Positions 52,750 through 62,206 of a DNA stretch of 64,000 nucleotides are shown in pieces. Position 1 is the first letter of the stretch. Each line of letters opens with the position of its first letter. The translations under genes were made by a program, and so were the position numbers. Source of the DNA: Paracoccaceae bacterium (GTDB lineage Bacteria > Pseudomonadota > Alphaproteobacteria > Rhodobacterales > Rhodobacteraceae); assembly GCA_003567315.1 (NCBI GenBank), contig PWZT01000057.1, positions 1 to 64,000 of the forward strand. The letters run 5' to 3'. The notes under the pieces were generated by a model that saw only the letters and a list, made by a program, of their open reading frames with translations, was not told the origin of the DNA and ran no database searches.

Positions 52750-54999
52750 ATGCAGCGCTACCACCTCACGCCAACCTCTGCGAATGAGCCTGTGATGCCC
52801 GATGATCCACGCAGCCCCCTGATCGAGAATCTCTCGGCCGATTTTCTGAAGGCTGATTTCCCGCCGCCGGTGGAACTGGACGGTTTCGATCCCGAAGGCC
52901 CAGAGCGTTTTTTTAACCGCGAGTTGTCCTGGCTCGCGTTCAACTGGCGTGTTCTGGAAGAGGCGATGAACCCGCGCGTGCCGCTTCTGGAACGCGTACG
53001 TTTCCTGTCGATTTCGGCGACCAATCTTGACGAATTCTATACGGTCCGCGTGGCTGGTCTGCGCGAATTGGCGCGGGCCGGCAATACCACCCCATCGGAG
53101 GACGGACGCAGCCCGGCCCAGCAACTGGTCCTGATCCATGACGATGCGCGCCGCCTGATGGATTATCAGCAGCAGATCTGGGCAGTGCTGCGCCCGCTTC
53201 TCGCCGAGGCGGGGATCATCATCCTGTCGCATCATGATCTGATGCCCGAAGACCGCGCGTTTCTGAGCGCGCATTTTCTCGAGCATGTGTTCCCGGTGCT
53301 CTCGCCTCTCGCGATCGACCCCGCCCATCCGTTCCCTTTCATCCCGAATGCTGGCTTCTGTTTGGCGCTGGAGTTGCAGGACAAGCGCGGGCGCAAGCTC
53401 GACGCGCTGGTGCCCATTCCAAGCCAGATCGACCGTTTCGTGCGCGTCAGTTCCAACCCCATCCGGTTTCTGCCAATGGAGGAATTGGTCCTTGCCGAAA
53501 TGGACAGTCTGTTCCCCGGCTACAAGCTTCTGGGGTCCTGCACCTTCTCGGTGCTGCGCGATAGCGATCTGGAGGTCGAGGAAGAAGCCGAGGATCTGGT
53601 GCGGGAATTCGAGGTTGCGCTCAAGCGCCGCCGTCGCGGCGAAGTGGTGCGCATGAAAATCTCGGCCGGAGCGCCCCCTGCCTTGCGCGATGTGGTGATG
53701 GAAGAACTGGATGTGCCCGAAACCGATGTGATCGAAGTTAACGGGATCATGGGGTTTTCCACGCTTAAGGAGCTTGTGCTCGACGAGCGCGCCGACCTGC
53801 TCTGGCCCAGCTTCACCCCGCGCGTGCCCGAACGGGTGCAGGATCACGGCGGTGACATGTTCGCGGCGATCCGGCAGAAGGACATGCTGCTCCACCACCC
53901 CTACGAGACATTCGATATGGTGGTGCGCTTTCTGGAACAGGCCGCGCGGGACCCGGATGTTCTCGCGATCCGCCAGACGCTATATCGTACCTCGCGCGAC
54001 AGCCCGATCGTGGCCGCACTGTGCGAGGCCGCCGAGGCAGGCAAATCCGTGACCGCGCTGGTCGAGTTGAAGGCGCGGTTCGACGAAGCCGCGAATATTC
54101 GCCAGTCGCGCAGGCTGGAACGGGCGGGCGCGCATGTGGTATACGGCTTCGTGAATTACAAGACACATGCCAAGATCAGCACAGTCGTGCGCCGCGAAGG
54201 TGACCGGCTCGTGACTTACACCCATTGGGGCACCGGAAATTATCATCCGATCACGGCCCGGATTTACACCGATCTGTCGCTGTTCACCTGTGATGCGGCT
54301 CTGGGGCGCGACGCGACCCGGGTGTTCAACTATGTCTCGGGCTATGCCGAGCCCGAAAGCTTCGAAAACCTCGCCATTTCCCCGCTCACTCTGAAATCGC
54401 GCCTGATCGAGATGATCGGACATGAGGCAGACGCTGCGCGCGAAGGGCGCACAGCCCAGATCTGGGCCAAGATGAATTCCATCATCGATCCAGATGTGAT
54501 TGATGCGCTGTATGCCGCCAGTCAGGCTGGTGTGAAGATCAGCCTTGTTGTTCGCGGGATTTGTGGCTTGCGCCCTGGCATCAAGGGGTTGAGCGAGAAT
54601 ATTCGGATCAAGTCGGTTGTGGGCAGGTTCCTGGAGCACTCGCGGATCGTCTGCTTCGGAAATGGCTGCGCTCTGCCTTCAGATGCGGCGCGCGTTTTCA
54701 TCTCCTCGGCGGACTGGATGGGGCGTAATCTGGTGCGACGGGTGGAAACGCTCGTCGAAATTCTCAACCCCACAGTCAAGGCGCAGATCGTGCGGCAGAT
54801 CATGGCTGCCAATCTCGCCGATGAAGCACAAAGCTGGATCATACGCCCGGACGGTCCTGCCTGCCGTAGCCTTCCCGATGCGTCCTCGGACCGCCGCCTG
54901 TTCAATTGTCACCGCTTTTTCATGGAGAATCCGTCCCTCTCCGGGCGCGGTTCAGCGGGTGCTGACGATGTGCCGGCGCTGACGCATGCCGATGACTGA
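52750..54999 (+). CDS. ppk: Polyphosphate kinase 1
   Basis: A 749-residue PPK1 that reversibly transfers the gamma phosphate of ATP to polyphosphate. Domains N, H, C1 and C2 are in order: 'RFFNRELSWLAFNWRVLEEA', 'LDEFYTVRVAGL', the autophosphorylated histidine in 'NYKTHAKISTVVRREG' and the second catalytic histidine in 'VVGRFLEHSRIVCFGNG'. Start ATG 52750 was taken; TTG 52732 and ATG 52795 are alternatives. A ppx gene, often next to ppk in relatives, is missing; the region behind ppk holds a transposase relic. Confidence 0.95.
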   Translation: MQRYHLTPTSANEPVMPDDPRSPLIENLSADFLKADFPPPVELDGFDPEGPERFFNRELSWLAFNWRVLEEAMNPRVPLLERVRFLSISATNLDEFYTVRVAGLRELARAGNTTPSEDGRSPAQQLVLIHDDARRLMDYQQQIWAVLRPLLAEAGIIILSHHDLMPEDRAFLSAHFLEHVFPVLSPLAIDPAHPFPFIPNAGFCLALELQDKRGRKLDALVPIPSQIDRFVRVSSNPIRFLPMEELVLAEMDSLFPGYKLLGSCTFSVLRDSDLEVEEEAEDLVREFEVALKRRRRGEVVRMKISAGAPPALRDVVMEELDVPETDVIEVNGIMGFSTLKELVLDERADLLWPSFTPRVPERVQDHGGDMFAAIRQKDMLLHHPYETFDMVVRFLEQAARDPDVLAIRQTLYRTSRDSPIVAALCEAAEAGKSVTALVELKARFDEAANIRQSRRLERAGAHVVYGFVNYKTHAKISTVVRREGDRLVTYTHWGTGNYHPITARIYTDLSLFTCDAALGRDATRVFNYVSGYAEPESFENLAISPLTLKSRLIEMIGHEADAAREGRTAQIWAKMNSIIDPDVIDALYAASQAGVKISLVVRGICGLRPGIKGLSENIRIKSVVGRFLEHSRIVCFGNGCALPSDAARVFISSADWMGRNLVRRVETLVEILNPTVKAQIVRQIMAANLADEAQSWIIRPDGPACRSLPDASSDRRLFNCHRFFMENPSLSGRGSAGADDVPALTHADD

Positions 55000-55421
55000 G
55001 CACGGATGCATTGCACCAGACCATTTTGCGCTCAAATGTTTTCATATGCTGTGGCCTTAAAGAGGTTCGTCTCGGAAAAGCTCGTTCACGAAGACAATCG
55101 AGGCGGCCAGAGCTTCCAGGGTAGTCGATGACAAGAACCTTGAGCGTGTTTGTGTTGACACCCGCTCATGGAGCTTGGATGGGGGCGTCGTCCCGGTGAT
55201 AAGGGGTGATGAGAAATTATCCGGGGATCATTTCAGCCACGGATGCGTAAAGCTTCAAAGCGATAGCTAATCCGACCCATGCGCAACTCGGTGAGCGCGC
55301 GCGCCAGAAACTGGTCGCACTGGCACGCGAGGTGGGCATTGATCTGCGGCAGACCTACGCACTGCTCACCTCGCGCCTTGCACGGCAGGTCGGGCATTAT
55401 GCCGAGCGCGTCAGCGCTGCG
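55000..55421. other. Relic-containing spacer after ppk
   Basis: This 422-bp region has lower GC than its neighbours and no intact gene. It contains, in order, about 200 bases without recognisable sequence, a palindrome (55213-55234) and the transposase relic (from 55281). Short ORFs here lack ribosome binding sites. It looks like the remains of one or more insertions between ppk and putR. Confidence 0.6.
55213..55234. repeat. Palindrome related to the insert in the IS481 relic
   Basis: GAAATTATCC-GG-GGATCATTTC, a nearly perfect inverted repeat (9 of 10 bases pair). It shares the ATCC-GG-GGAT centre and the GAAA/TTTC ends with the palindrome at 37861-37884 and also lies next to a transposase relic. 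Confidence 0.65.
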
Positions 55422-55450
55422 TCACAACGGCGGCTGCGCGCCGGTTTCCT
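55281..55450 (+). pseudogene. Transposase C-terminal relic (IS5-like)
   Basis: One frame reads 'AQLGERARQKLVALAREVGIDLRQTYALLTSRLARQVGHYAERVSAASQRRLRAGF', which resembles the C-terminal helical part of IS5-like DDE transposases (their 'GIKLRQSYxRxxKRAxxxVGRYAHAKQFKR' region). There is no start codon or catalytic part. Its right end overlaps the last codons of putR on the other strand, so the putR C-terminus 'ETGAQPPL' may have been altered by the insertion. Family assignment is tentative. Confidence 0.5.
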
Positions 55451-55892
55451 TGACCGCTTCCATCACGACATGCGTCGAGGTCGAGGTGACATGCGGCAAA
55501 TTGGAGATATGTTCTGCCAGAACGCGCCGGTATGACGCGATATCGCGACTGCGTACTTTCAGCAGATAATCGAACGACCCTGCGATCAGATGGCATTCCT
55601 CGATCTCGGGCACATTGCGCACCGCCTCATTGAACGCGCAAAGCGCAAGTTCGCGTGTATCCGACAGCTTGATCTCCACAAAGGCGATATGCGCGGCATC
55701 AATATGATGCGGATCGATGAGCGCACGATACCCAACAATCACACCCTCCTTCTCCAACCGGCGCAACCGGGCCTGTGCGGGCGACTTGGTCAATCCGATC
55801 CGATTGGCCAGTTCGGTCACGCTCATCCGCCCATCCACGGCAAGCTCGCGCAGGATCGCATGATCGAAACTATCCAGTTTGGTTTGGGCCAT
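55422..55892 (-). CDS. putR: Lrp/AsnC-family regulator, probable PutR
   Basis: A 156-residue Lrp-type regulator: winged HTH ('DHAILRELAVDGRMSVTELANRIGLTKSPAQARLRRLEKEGVIVGYRALID', about 8-60) and RAM ligand-binding domain ('AFVEIKLSDT...IEECHLIAGSFDYLLKVRSRDIASYRRVLAEHI'). It is divergent from putA, the classic arrangement for proline-responsive PutR, which activates putA when proline is present. ATG 55892 is preceded by GGAGGG. The C-terminal tail overlaps a transposase relic. Confidence 0.9.
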   Translation of the reverse strand: MAQTKLDSFDHAILRELAVDGRMSVTELANRIGLTKSPAQARLRRLEKEGVIVGYRALIDPHHIDAAHIAFVEIKLSDTRELALCAFNEAVRNVPEIEECHLIAGSFDYLLKVRSRDIASYRRVLAEHISNLPHVTSTSTHVVMEAVKETGAQPPL

Positions 55893-56006
55893 TTTCCCTC
55901 CATAGCGCTCTCGATTACTCTTTATCACTGAATTCTGTGGGAATTAAGGCTGAAAGCAATACTTGAATATGCAATCATGAGAGAAAGCTCCTGAGGAGGC
56001 ATTGAA

Positions 56007-59000
56007 ATGACCTTAGCCGTCCCAATTCCGCATGAAATCAGCCATCAAAGCCTGCGCGATGAAGCGACGTCCATGGAATGGGCGCAGGCGCAGGCCGCGC
56101 TCGAACAGGCGGAGCGTGAGAAGATCGCGCGCGACGCCGCCGAACTGGTGCGCGGCATCCGCAAGAGCGATGCGCCGGGGCTGATGGAGGTGTTTCTGGC
56201 CGAATATGGCCTCTCGACCGATGAAGGCATCGCGCTGATGTGCCTGGCCGAGGCGCTCTTGCGCGTGCCCGATGCCGATACGATGGATGAACTGATCGAG
56301 GACAAGATCGCGCCCTCGGATTGGGGCAAGCATCTGGGCAAATCCTCCTCAAGCCTCGTGAATGCCTCGACCTGGGCGCTGCTGCTCACTGGCCGCGTGC
56401 TCGATGAACGCGGGAAAAGCGCCGCACAGCTTCTGCGCGGCGCGATCAAGCGGCTGGGCGAGCCCGTGATCCGCACCGCTGTCGGGCGCGCGATGCGCGA
56501 GATGGGGCGTCAATTCGTGCTGGGCGAGACGATCGACAGCGCCATGAACCGCGCCAAGAGCCTCGAGGCGCGCGGCTACAGCTACTCCTATGACATGCTG
56601 GGCGAAGCCGCCCGCACCATGGCCGATGCCAAGCAGTATCACACCGCCTATGCGCGCGCGATCCGCGCCATCGGCCAGCGCGCCACGGGCAATGATATCC
56701 GCAGCAATCCCGGCATCTCGGTCAAACTCTCGGCGCTGCACCCGCGCTATGAGGTCGCGCAGCGCGACCGTGTGATGCGCGAGCTGGTGCCGCGGCTGCG
56801 CGAATTGGCGCGGCTGGCCTGCGGGCTGGGGCTGGGCTTCAATATCGATGCGGAAGAGGCCGACCGGCTATCACTCTCGCTCGAGGTCATCGGCGCAGTG
56901 CTGGCCGATCCGGCGCTTGAAGGCTGGGACGGCTTCGGCGTGGTCGTGCAGGCTTACGGGCCGCGCGCGGGTGATGTGCTCGACTGGCTGGAAGCGACCG
57001 CCGAGAAGCTGGACCGCAAGCTGATGGTGCGACTGGTCAAGGGCGCCTATTGGGACACAGAGATCAAGCGCGCGCAGGTGATGGGGCTCGATGGCTTCCC
57101 GGTGTTGACCAACAAGGTGGGCACAGATGTCAACTACATCGCCAATGCGCGCAAGCTGCTGCGCGCGCACAAGCGGCTCTATCCGCAATTCGCCACCCAT
57201 AACGCGCATACCGTCGCCGCGATCCTGCATATGGCCGAGGAAATGAGCGTGCAGCCCCTCGATTACGAATTCCAGCGCCTGCACGGGATGGGCGAGAAAC
57301 TGCACGACATCGTGCTGACCAAGAACGGGACGCGTTGCCGCATCTACGCCCCTGTCGGCGCGCATAAGGACCTGCTGGCCTATCTGGTCCGCCGACTGCT
57401 GGAGAACGGGGCGAATTCCTCCTTCGTCAACCAGATCGTCGATGACGCTGTGCCGCCCGAAGAGGTCGCCGCCTGCCCCTTTGCCGCGCTGGAGAGCCTG
57501 CCCAAGGGGCGCAACCCGAAACTTGCCACCGGGCCGGAGCTGTTCGGCAAGGGGCGCCGTAATGCGCGCGGCTGGGATCTGACCTGCGCGCGCGATCTGG
57601 ACGAGATCGAGGCGGCTCGCGCGCCTTTCGCGACAGCAGAGTTCAACGCCAAGCCGTTGATCGCTGGCACATTGCAGGATGGTGGTCCGCGCTATACCGC
57701 GCGCAACCCTTCGCGCCATGACGACACGCTTGGCGAGGTGGTTCAGGCGACCCCGGAGGATGTGAAAACCGCGCTGGAGGCCGCGCGTGCATGGGACGCG
57801 GATGCCAGCCTGCGCGCGCAGGTGTTGCGGCGCGCGGCGGATCTCTATGAGGAAAATTTCGGCGAAGCCTTCGCGATCCTTGCCCGCGAGGCCGGAAAAT
57901 CGCAACTCGATGCTGTGGGCGAGTTGCGCGAGGCGGTGGATTTCCTGCGCTATTACGCATCGCAGGCCGAGACGCTGAAAGCCCCGGCGCGCGGGGTCTT
58001 CGCCTGCATCAGCCCGTGGAATTTACCGATGGCGATTTTCACGGGCCAGATCGCGGGCGCGCTGGCCGCTGGCAATGGTGTGCTGGCCAAACCCGCCGAA
58101 CAAACGCCCTTCATCGCCTCGCTGGCAACACGCCTGCTGCATGAGGCCGGGGTGCCGCGCGATGTGCTGCAACTCCTGCCGGGCGAAGGCGCGACAGTGG
58201 GCGCGGCGCTGACCTCGGATCCGCGCGTTGCGGGCGTGGCCTTCACAGGCTCGACCGAGACCGCGCTGGTGATCCGGCGCGCAATGGCCAGGCATCTTGC
58301 GCCCGACGCGCCACTGATTGCCGAGACCGGCGGGCTCAATGCGATGATCGTGGACAGCACCGCGCTGCCTGAACAGGCCGTGCGCGATGTGCTGGCCTCG
58401 AGCTTTCAGTCGGCGGGGCAACGCTGCTCGGCGCTGCGCTGCCTCTATGTGCAGGAAGACATCGCCGAGGAGTTCAAGACCATGCTCTTTGGCGCGATGG
58501 ATGAATTGTCGCTGGGCGACCCGTGGCATCTTTCGACCGATGTCGGCCCGGTGATCGACAGCGAGGCTCATGCCCAGATCCGCGCCTATGTGGATCAGGC
58601 GCGCGCGGCGGGCCGTGTGCTGCATGAACGCGACGCGCCCGAGGGCGGGTATTTCATCGCGCCCGTGGTGATCGGTGTGGACGGGATCAAATCGCTCGAG
58701 CGCGAGGTGTTCGGGCCGGTGCTGCATCTGGCCACCTATCGCGCCGCCGATCTCGACAAGGTAATCGCGGATGTGAACCGAACCGGATACGGGCTGACAT
58801 TCGGGCTGCACACAAGGATCGACACGCGCGTGCAGCATGTGGTCGAGCGCGTGACGGCCGGGAATATCTATGTCAATCGCAACCAGATCGGCGCGGTCGT
58901 GGGCAGCCAACCGTTTGGGGGTGAAGGGCTGTCGGGCACCGGCCCCAAGGCTGGGGGCCCGCATTACCTGACACGCTTCACCAAGGGTGAAGACGCCGCA

Positions 59001-59393
59001 AAGCCCGCCGAGGTCACCGACATGCCCGGCCCGACCGGCGAGTCGAACCGGCTGCGCCATGTCAAACGCCCGCCGCTGCTGTGTCTCGGGCCAGATCGCG
59101 CGCAGGCCGAGGCGCAGGCCGCTGCGGTGCGCGCGCTCGGGGGTGAGGCGCGGATTGCCGAAGCGCAACCCGCTGATCTGGAGAAGATGGACGGGATTTC
59201 AGGCGTGCTTTACTGGGGCCCGGAGGCGGAAGCGCGCGCGCATGCCGAGGCGCTGTCGCGGCGCAAGGGGCCGATCCTGCCGCTGATCACAGGCAAGCCC
59301 GATGTCGCGCATGTGCTGCTCGAGCGTCACCTCTGCGTGGACACCACGGCCTCGGGTGGCAATGCGCAGCTTCTGGCCGCGATGGGCGGGTAG
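56007..59393 (+). CDS. putA: Bifunctional proline dehydrogenase/glutamate-semialdehyde dehydrogenase
   Basis: A 1128-residue enzyme oxidising proline to glutamate: the FAD-dependent proline dehydrogenase barrel lies at about 175-480 ('SVKLSALHPRYEVAQRDRV', 'RLVKGAYWDTEIKRAQ', 'YEFQRLHGMGE'), and the NAD-dependent P5C dehydrogenase at about 510-1005, with 'ETGGLNAMIVDSTALPEQAV' and the catalytic cysteine in 'SFQSAGQRCSALRCLYV'. The N-terminal ribbon-helix-helix of trifunctional PutA is absent, so control must come from the divergent putR. GAGGAGG lies 9 bases before the start. A C-terminal domain of about 110 residues follows. Confidence 0.96.
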   Translation: MTLAVPIPHEISHQSLRDEATSMEWAQAQAALEQAEREKIARDAAELVRGIRKSDAPGLMEVFLAEYGLSTDEGIALMCLAEALLRVPDADTMDELIEDKIAPSDWGKHLGKSSSSLVNASTWALLLTGRVLDERGKSAAQLLRGAIKRLGEPVIRTAVGRAMREMGRQFVLGETIDSAMNRAKSLEARGYSYSYDMLGEAARTMADAKQYHTAYARAIRAIGQRATGNDIRSNPGISVKLSALHPRYEVAQRDRVMRELVPRLRELARLACGLGLGFNIDAEEADRLSLSLEVIGAVLADPALEGWDGFGVVVQAYGPRAGDVLDWLEATAEKLDRKLMVRLVKGAYWDTEIKRAQVMGLDGFPVLTNKVGTDVNYIANARKLLRAHKRLYPQFATHNAHTVAAILHMAEEMSVQPLDYEFQRLHGMGEKLHDIVLTKNGTRCRIYAPVGAHKDLLAYLVRRLLENGANSSFVNQIVDDAVPPEEVAACPFAALESLPKGRNPKLATGPELFGKGRRNARGWDLTCARDLDEIEAARAPFATAEFNAKPLIAGTLQDGGPRYTARNPSRHDDTLGEVVQATPEDVKTALEAARAWDADASLRAQVLRRAADLYEENFGEAFAILAREAGKSQLDAVGELREAVDFLRYYASQAETLKAPARGVFACISPWNLPMAIFTGQIAGALAAGNGVLAKPAEQTPFIASLATRLLHEAGVPRDVLQLLPGEGATVGAALTSDPRVAGVAFTGSTETALVIRRAMARHLAPDAPLIAETGGLNAMIVDSTALPEQAVRDVLASSFQSAGQRCSALRCLYVQEDIAEEFKTMLFGAMDELSLGDPWHLSTDVGPVIDSEAHAQIRAYVDQARAAGRVLHERDAPEGGYFIAPVVIGVDGIKSLEREVFGPVLHLATYRAADLDKVIADVNRTGYGLTFGLHTRIDTRVQHVVERVTAGNIYVNRNQIGAVVGSQPFGGEGLSGTGPKAGGPHYLTRFTKGEDAAKPAEVTDMPGPTGESNRLRHVKRPPLLCLGPDRAQAEAQAAAVRALGGEARIAEAQPADLEKMDGISGVLYWGPEAEARAHAEALSRRKGPILPLITGKPDVAHVLLERHLCVDTTASGGNAQLLAAMGG

Positions 59394-59471
59394 AGCGCCT
59401 CTCTATCGAGTTGCCGCGTCGCCGGTGCGGCAGCGCGCTGTCTGGAGTGAATATGCCCTGTCTCAGGGATG

Positions 59472-59526
59472 AGCGCGCCTGACGGCGCGCTGCCTTCGGC
59501 GAGAGTATTTTGGGCAAGATGAAGTC
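59472..59526 (-). repeat. Dispersed intergenic repeat, copy E
   Basis: Reverse-oriented copy with hairpin GCGCGCCTGACGGCGCGC followed by GCCTTCGGCGAGAGTATTTT and GGGCAAGATGAAG. It lies between the convergent putA and ispG genes. Confidence 0.85.
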
Positions 59527-59585
59527 AGGACGCGCAGCGTGTCAGCGGCTGGCGTAGACTGATCGGAAACGGGGAGAGACCCGCG

Positions 59586-60716
59586 CTATTCGGCGGCATG
59601 CTCCTGCGCGTGGGCCGCCTCGATCTCTTCGGCCTTGCGCTCCACCTGCTCGACGATGTGGTCTATCATCTGGTCGTTCGAGAGCTTGTGGCTCTGCTTG
59701 CCCGCAAGATAGACCATCCCCGAGCCCGCGCCGCCGCCCGTGAAGCCGACATCTGTCATCAGCGCCTCGCCTGGCCCGTTGACCACGCAGCCGATGATCG
59801 ACAGGCTCATCGGCGTCTTGATATGTGCGAGCCGCTCCTCGAGGACGCCCACGGTCTTGATCACATCGAAACCCTGACGCGCGCAGGAGGGGCAGGAGAT
59901 GATGTTGACCCCGCGATGGCGCAGGCCGAGTGATTTCAGGATCTCATAGCCGATCTTCACCTCCTCGACCGGGTCCGCCGAGAGCGATACGCGGATCGTG
60001 TCGCCAATCCCCATCCACAACAGATTGCCCAGCCCGATGGCCGATTTCACCGTGCCCGAGATCATGCCGCCCGCCTCGGTGATTCCGAGATGGATCGGCG
60101 CATCAGTCGCCTCGGCAAGCCCCATATAGGCGGCCGCCGACAGGAACACATCCGAGGCTTTCACGCTGATCTTGAACTCGTGAAAATCGTTATCCTCGAG
60201 GATGCGGATATGGTCGAGGCCGGATTCGATCATCGCCTCTGGGCAGGGTTCGCCATATTTCTCCAGCAGGTGCCGCTCCAGCGAGCCTGCATTCACCCCG
60301 ATGCGGATCGAGCAGCCATGATCGCGCGCAGCCTTGATGACTTCGCGTACACGCGCCGCATCCCCGATATTGCCGGGATTGATGCGCAGACAGGCGGCCC
60401 CCGCTTCCGCCGCCTCGATCGCGCGTTTGTAGTGGAAATGGATATCGGCGACGATCGGCACCGGGCTTTCGCGCACCACCTCTCGCAGGGCGCGGCTCGC
60501 GGCCTGGTCGGGCACCGAGACGCGCACGATATCCGCCCCGGCCTCCGCGCAGGCGAGCACCTGAGCGATTGTGGCGCGCGCATCGCCCGAATCCGTGTTG
60601 GTCATGGTCTGCACAGCAATCGGCGCCCCGCCCCCAACAGGCACCGCGCCCACCATGATCTGACGCGAAGTGCGACGGTCTATGTTGCGCCAGGGGCGAA
60701 TATGGTTGTGGTCCAT
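59586..60716 (-). CDS. ispG: 4-hydroxy-3-methylbut-2-enyl diphosphate synthase
   Basis: A 376-residue [4Fe-4S] enzyme of the MEP isoprenoid pathway that reduces MEcPP to HMBPP. N-terminal TIM barrel ('[46 protein letters not shown]', '[13 protein letters not shown]'), then the cluster domain with '[15 protein letters not shown]' and '[13 protein letters not shown]' (three cysteine ligands). It follows the RodZ-like gene on the same strand but a terminator separates them, so it probably has its own promoter near 60720-60790. Confidence 0.96.
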   Translation of the reverse strand: MDHNHIRPWRNIDRRTSRQIMVGAVPVGGGAPIAVQTMTNTDSGDARATIAQVLACAEAGADIVRVSVPDQAASRALREVVRESPVPIVADIHFHYKRAIEAAEAGAACLRINPGNIGDAARVREVIKAARDHGCSIRIGVNAGSLERHLLEKYGEPCPEAMIESGLDHIRILEDNDFHEFKISVKASDVFLSAAAYMGLAEATDAPIHLGITEAGGMISGTVKSAIGLGNLLWMGIGDTIRVSLSADPVEEVKIGYEILKSLGLRHRGVNIISCPSCARQGFDVIKTVGVLEERLAHIKTPMSLSIIGCVVNGPGEALMTDVGFTGGGAGSGMVYLAGKQSHKLSNDQMIDHIVEQVERKAEEIEAAHAQEHAAE

Positions 60717-60796
60717 CAGCGAAAGCCTTCAATGCAGTGTTGATGGAAATGTAAGCCAATAAGCCTGCCTCAGCAATGGCCGCACTGACACACACC

Positions 60797-60825
60797 GAAA
60801 AAGGCCCCCGCTCGGCGCAGGGGCC
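60797..60825 (-). terminator. Rho-independent terminator after RodZ-like gene
   Basis: On the minus strand the sequence is GGCCCCTGC-GCCGA-GCGGGGGCC followed by TTTTT: a 9-bp stem with a short loop and a U tract, 38 bases after the RodZ-like stop codon. It is the clearest intrinsic terminator in the window and ends transcription ahead of ispG. Confidence 0.9.
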
Positions 60826-60862
60826 ATCATGCAAATCAGTGACAAAAAATGCCGCCGCGCAC

Positions 60863-62080
60863 TCAGTTTTCGGCTTCGGCCACAGCGATGAATTCGCGCA
60901 GGGCCTGATCGCCATCGAGATCCGCGAGTTCGAACCTCTCGGTCACCGCGTCGGGAGACAGGGCGACATTATCGACGACCTGCGCGCCCGGGGCTGTCGG
61001 CCCGAAAGGCTCGCCATTGACCAGCATGTAGACCGACCCGGAATTGCCCGCGCGCAATGTTGGCGGGATCTCGGATTGCGGCACAGCGTAGCGCTCGCCC
61101 GCGTCGAGCACCTTCTCGAACAACACGGTTCCATCCGCCCCGCGCACGCGAATCCAGCTTGGCCGCACAGCCAGCACCTCAACCGTCGGCTGGCCGTCCT
61201 GTGTTACGCGAACAGTGCCGGGCTCCGTCACATCGCGGTCAATCTCCGACAGCGCCATATCGATCGCAGAGCGTATGCTGGCGTCATTGTCTGCCTCAGT
61301 GTCGCGCAGATTGATCGCGGAGATCGGGCCGTCACGCGAAACCACTTCCGGCGTGTCCAGCGCCTGCGGCTGATATTCGCGCACAACGCCTTGCGCTGCC
61401 GACGCAACACGGTCCCGCGCTTCGCCAATGCGCAGCGCCGGTGACTCGCTGCTATTCGAGTCAGGGGCCGCAGCGCCCATGACAGGGTCAAGCTCTGCAA
61501 GCACCGAGGGCGACTGATCCGCAGGCGCAAGATTGACGCGCTGGACCTCTCGCATCACAACCCAACCGCCGAAGCTCAGCCCCACAACGAGGAGCAGCAT
61601 GACGGCGATGGACCCAATCGCGACCGGATCAATCCGCCGCCAGATCGGGTCTGGTTCCGTGGCCATGGCCGTCCGACCCAGAAGCCCCTGCCCCAGGTCA
61701 CGCTCAACGTTAACTGTATCGGTACGCGGCAAAGACGCTGCGTTGCGCTGAAGGTCCTTCGAAATCGCAAAGCCGGTTTCCGCGCAGAACTTAGCGTAGG
61801 ACCAATCCGGGTCCATCCCCAGATAGCGCGCATAGGAACGCACATAGCCTGCGACAAAGCTCGCAGCCTCGAATGCCGACAGATCCCCGGATTCGATCGC
61901 TGCGATGTAGGTCGCACGGATATGCAATTCGCGCTGCACGTCCAGCAGCGATTTGCCCAGTGTCGCCCGTTCGCCGCGCATGAGATCGCCCAGGCGCACT
62001 TCGTAATCATCGAAGCCCAACACTGACGAGGTATCTTGCGCCGAAGCTTCAGCTTTGGGCTTGTTGCCAAACCATTTCAT
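60863..62080 (-). CDS. RodZ-like HTH membrane protein
   Basis: A 405-residue protein with the RodZ layout: a cytoplasmic HTH_25 domain (about 28-110, 'LGDLMRGERATLGKSLLDVQRELHIRATYIAAIESGDLSAFEAASFVAGYVRSYARYLGMD'), one membrane helix (about 172-192, 'GSIAVMLLLVVGLSFGGWVVM') and a periplasmic DUF4115 domain at the C-terminus ('VLAVRPSWIRVRGADGTVLFEKVLDAGERYAVP'). In E. coli RodZ links MreB to the elongasome for rod shape. The following ispG gene is a common RodZ neighbour. The linker between helix and DUF4115 is long and low-complexity. Confidence 0.9.
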   Translation of the reverse strand: MKWFGNKPKAEASAQDTSSVLGFDDYEVRLGDLMRGERATLGKSLLDVQRELHIRATYIAAIESGDLSAFEAASFVAGYVRSYARYLGMDPDWSYAKFCAETGFAISKDLQRNAASLPRTDTVNVERDLGQGLLGRTAMATEPDPIWRRIDPVAIGSIAVMLLLVVGLSFGGWVVMREVQRVNLAPADQSPSVLAELDPVMGAAAPDSNSSESPALRIGEARDRVASAAQGVVREYQPQALDTPEVVSRDGPISAINLRDTEADNDASIRSAIDMALSEIDRDVTEPGTVRVTQDGQPTVEVLAVRPSWIRVRGADGTVLFEKVLDAGERYAVPQSEIPPTLRAGNSGSVYMLVNGEPFGPTAPGAQVVDNVALSPDAVTERFELADLDGDQALREFIAVAEAEN

Positions 62081-62206
62081 CAGCCTGCCCTTTACCGCCT
62101 GTTTTGTAAGTCTCTACCCTGATCAAGCAGCCGCAGCTTTTTCATCTGCTGACCCCTTCACACAAGCATACTGGAAATAACAGGGATTTGAAGCTTTAAT
62201 GAAATC

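Noticed and set aside
55279-55569. 96-residue plus-strand ORF after ppk
   Set aside because: It is out of frame with the transposase relic and runs antisense through the end of putR; no ribosome binding site.
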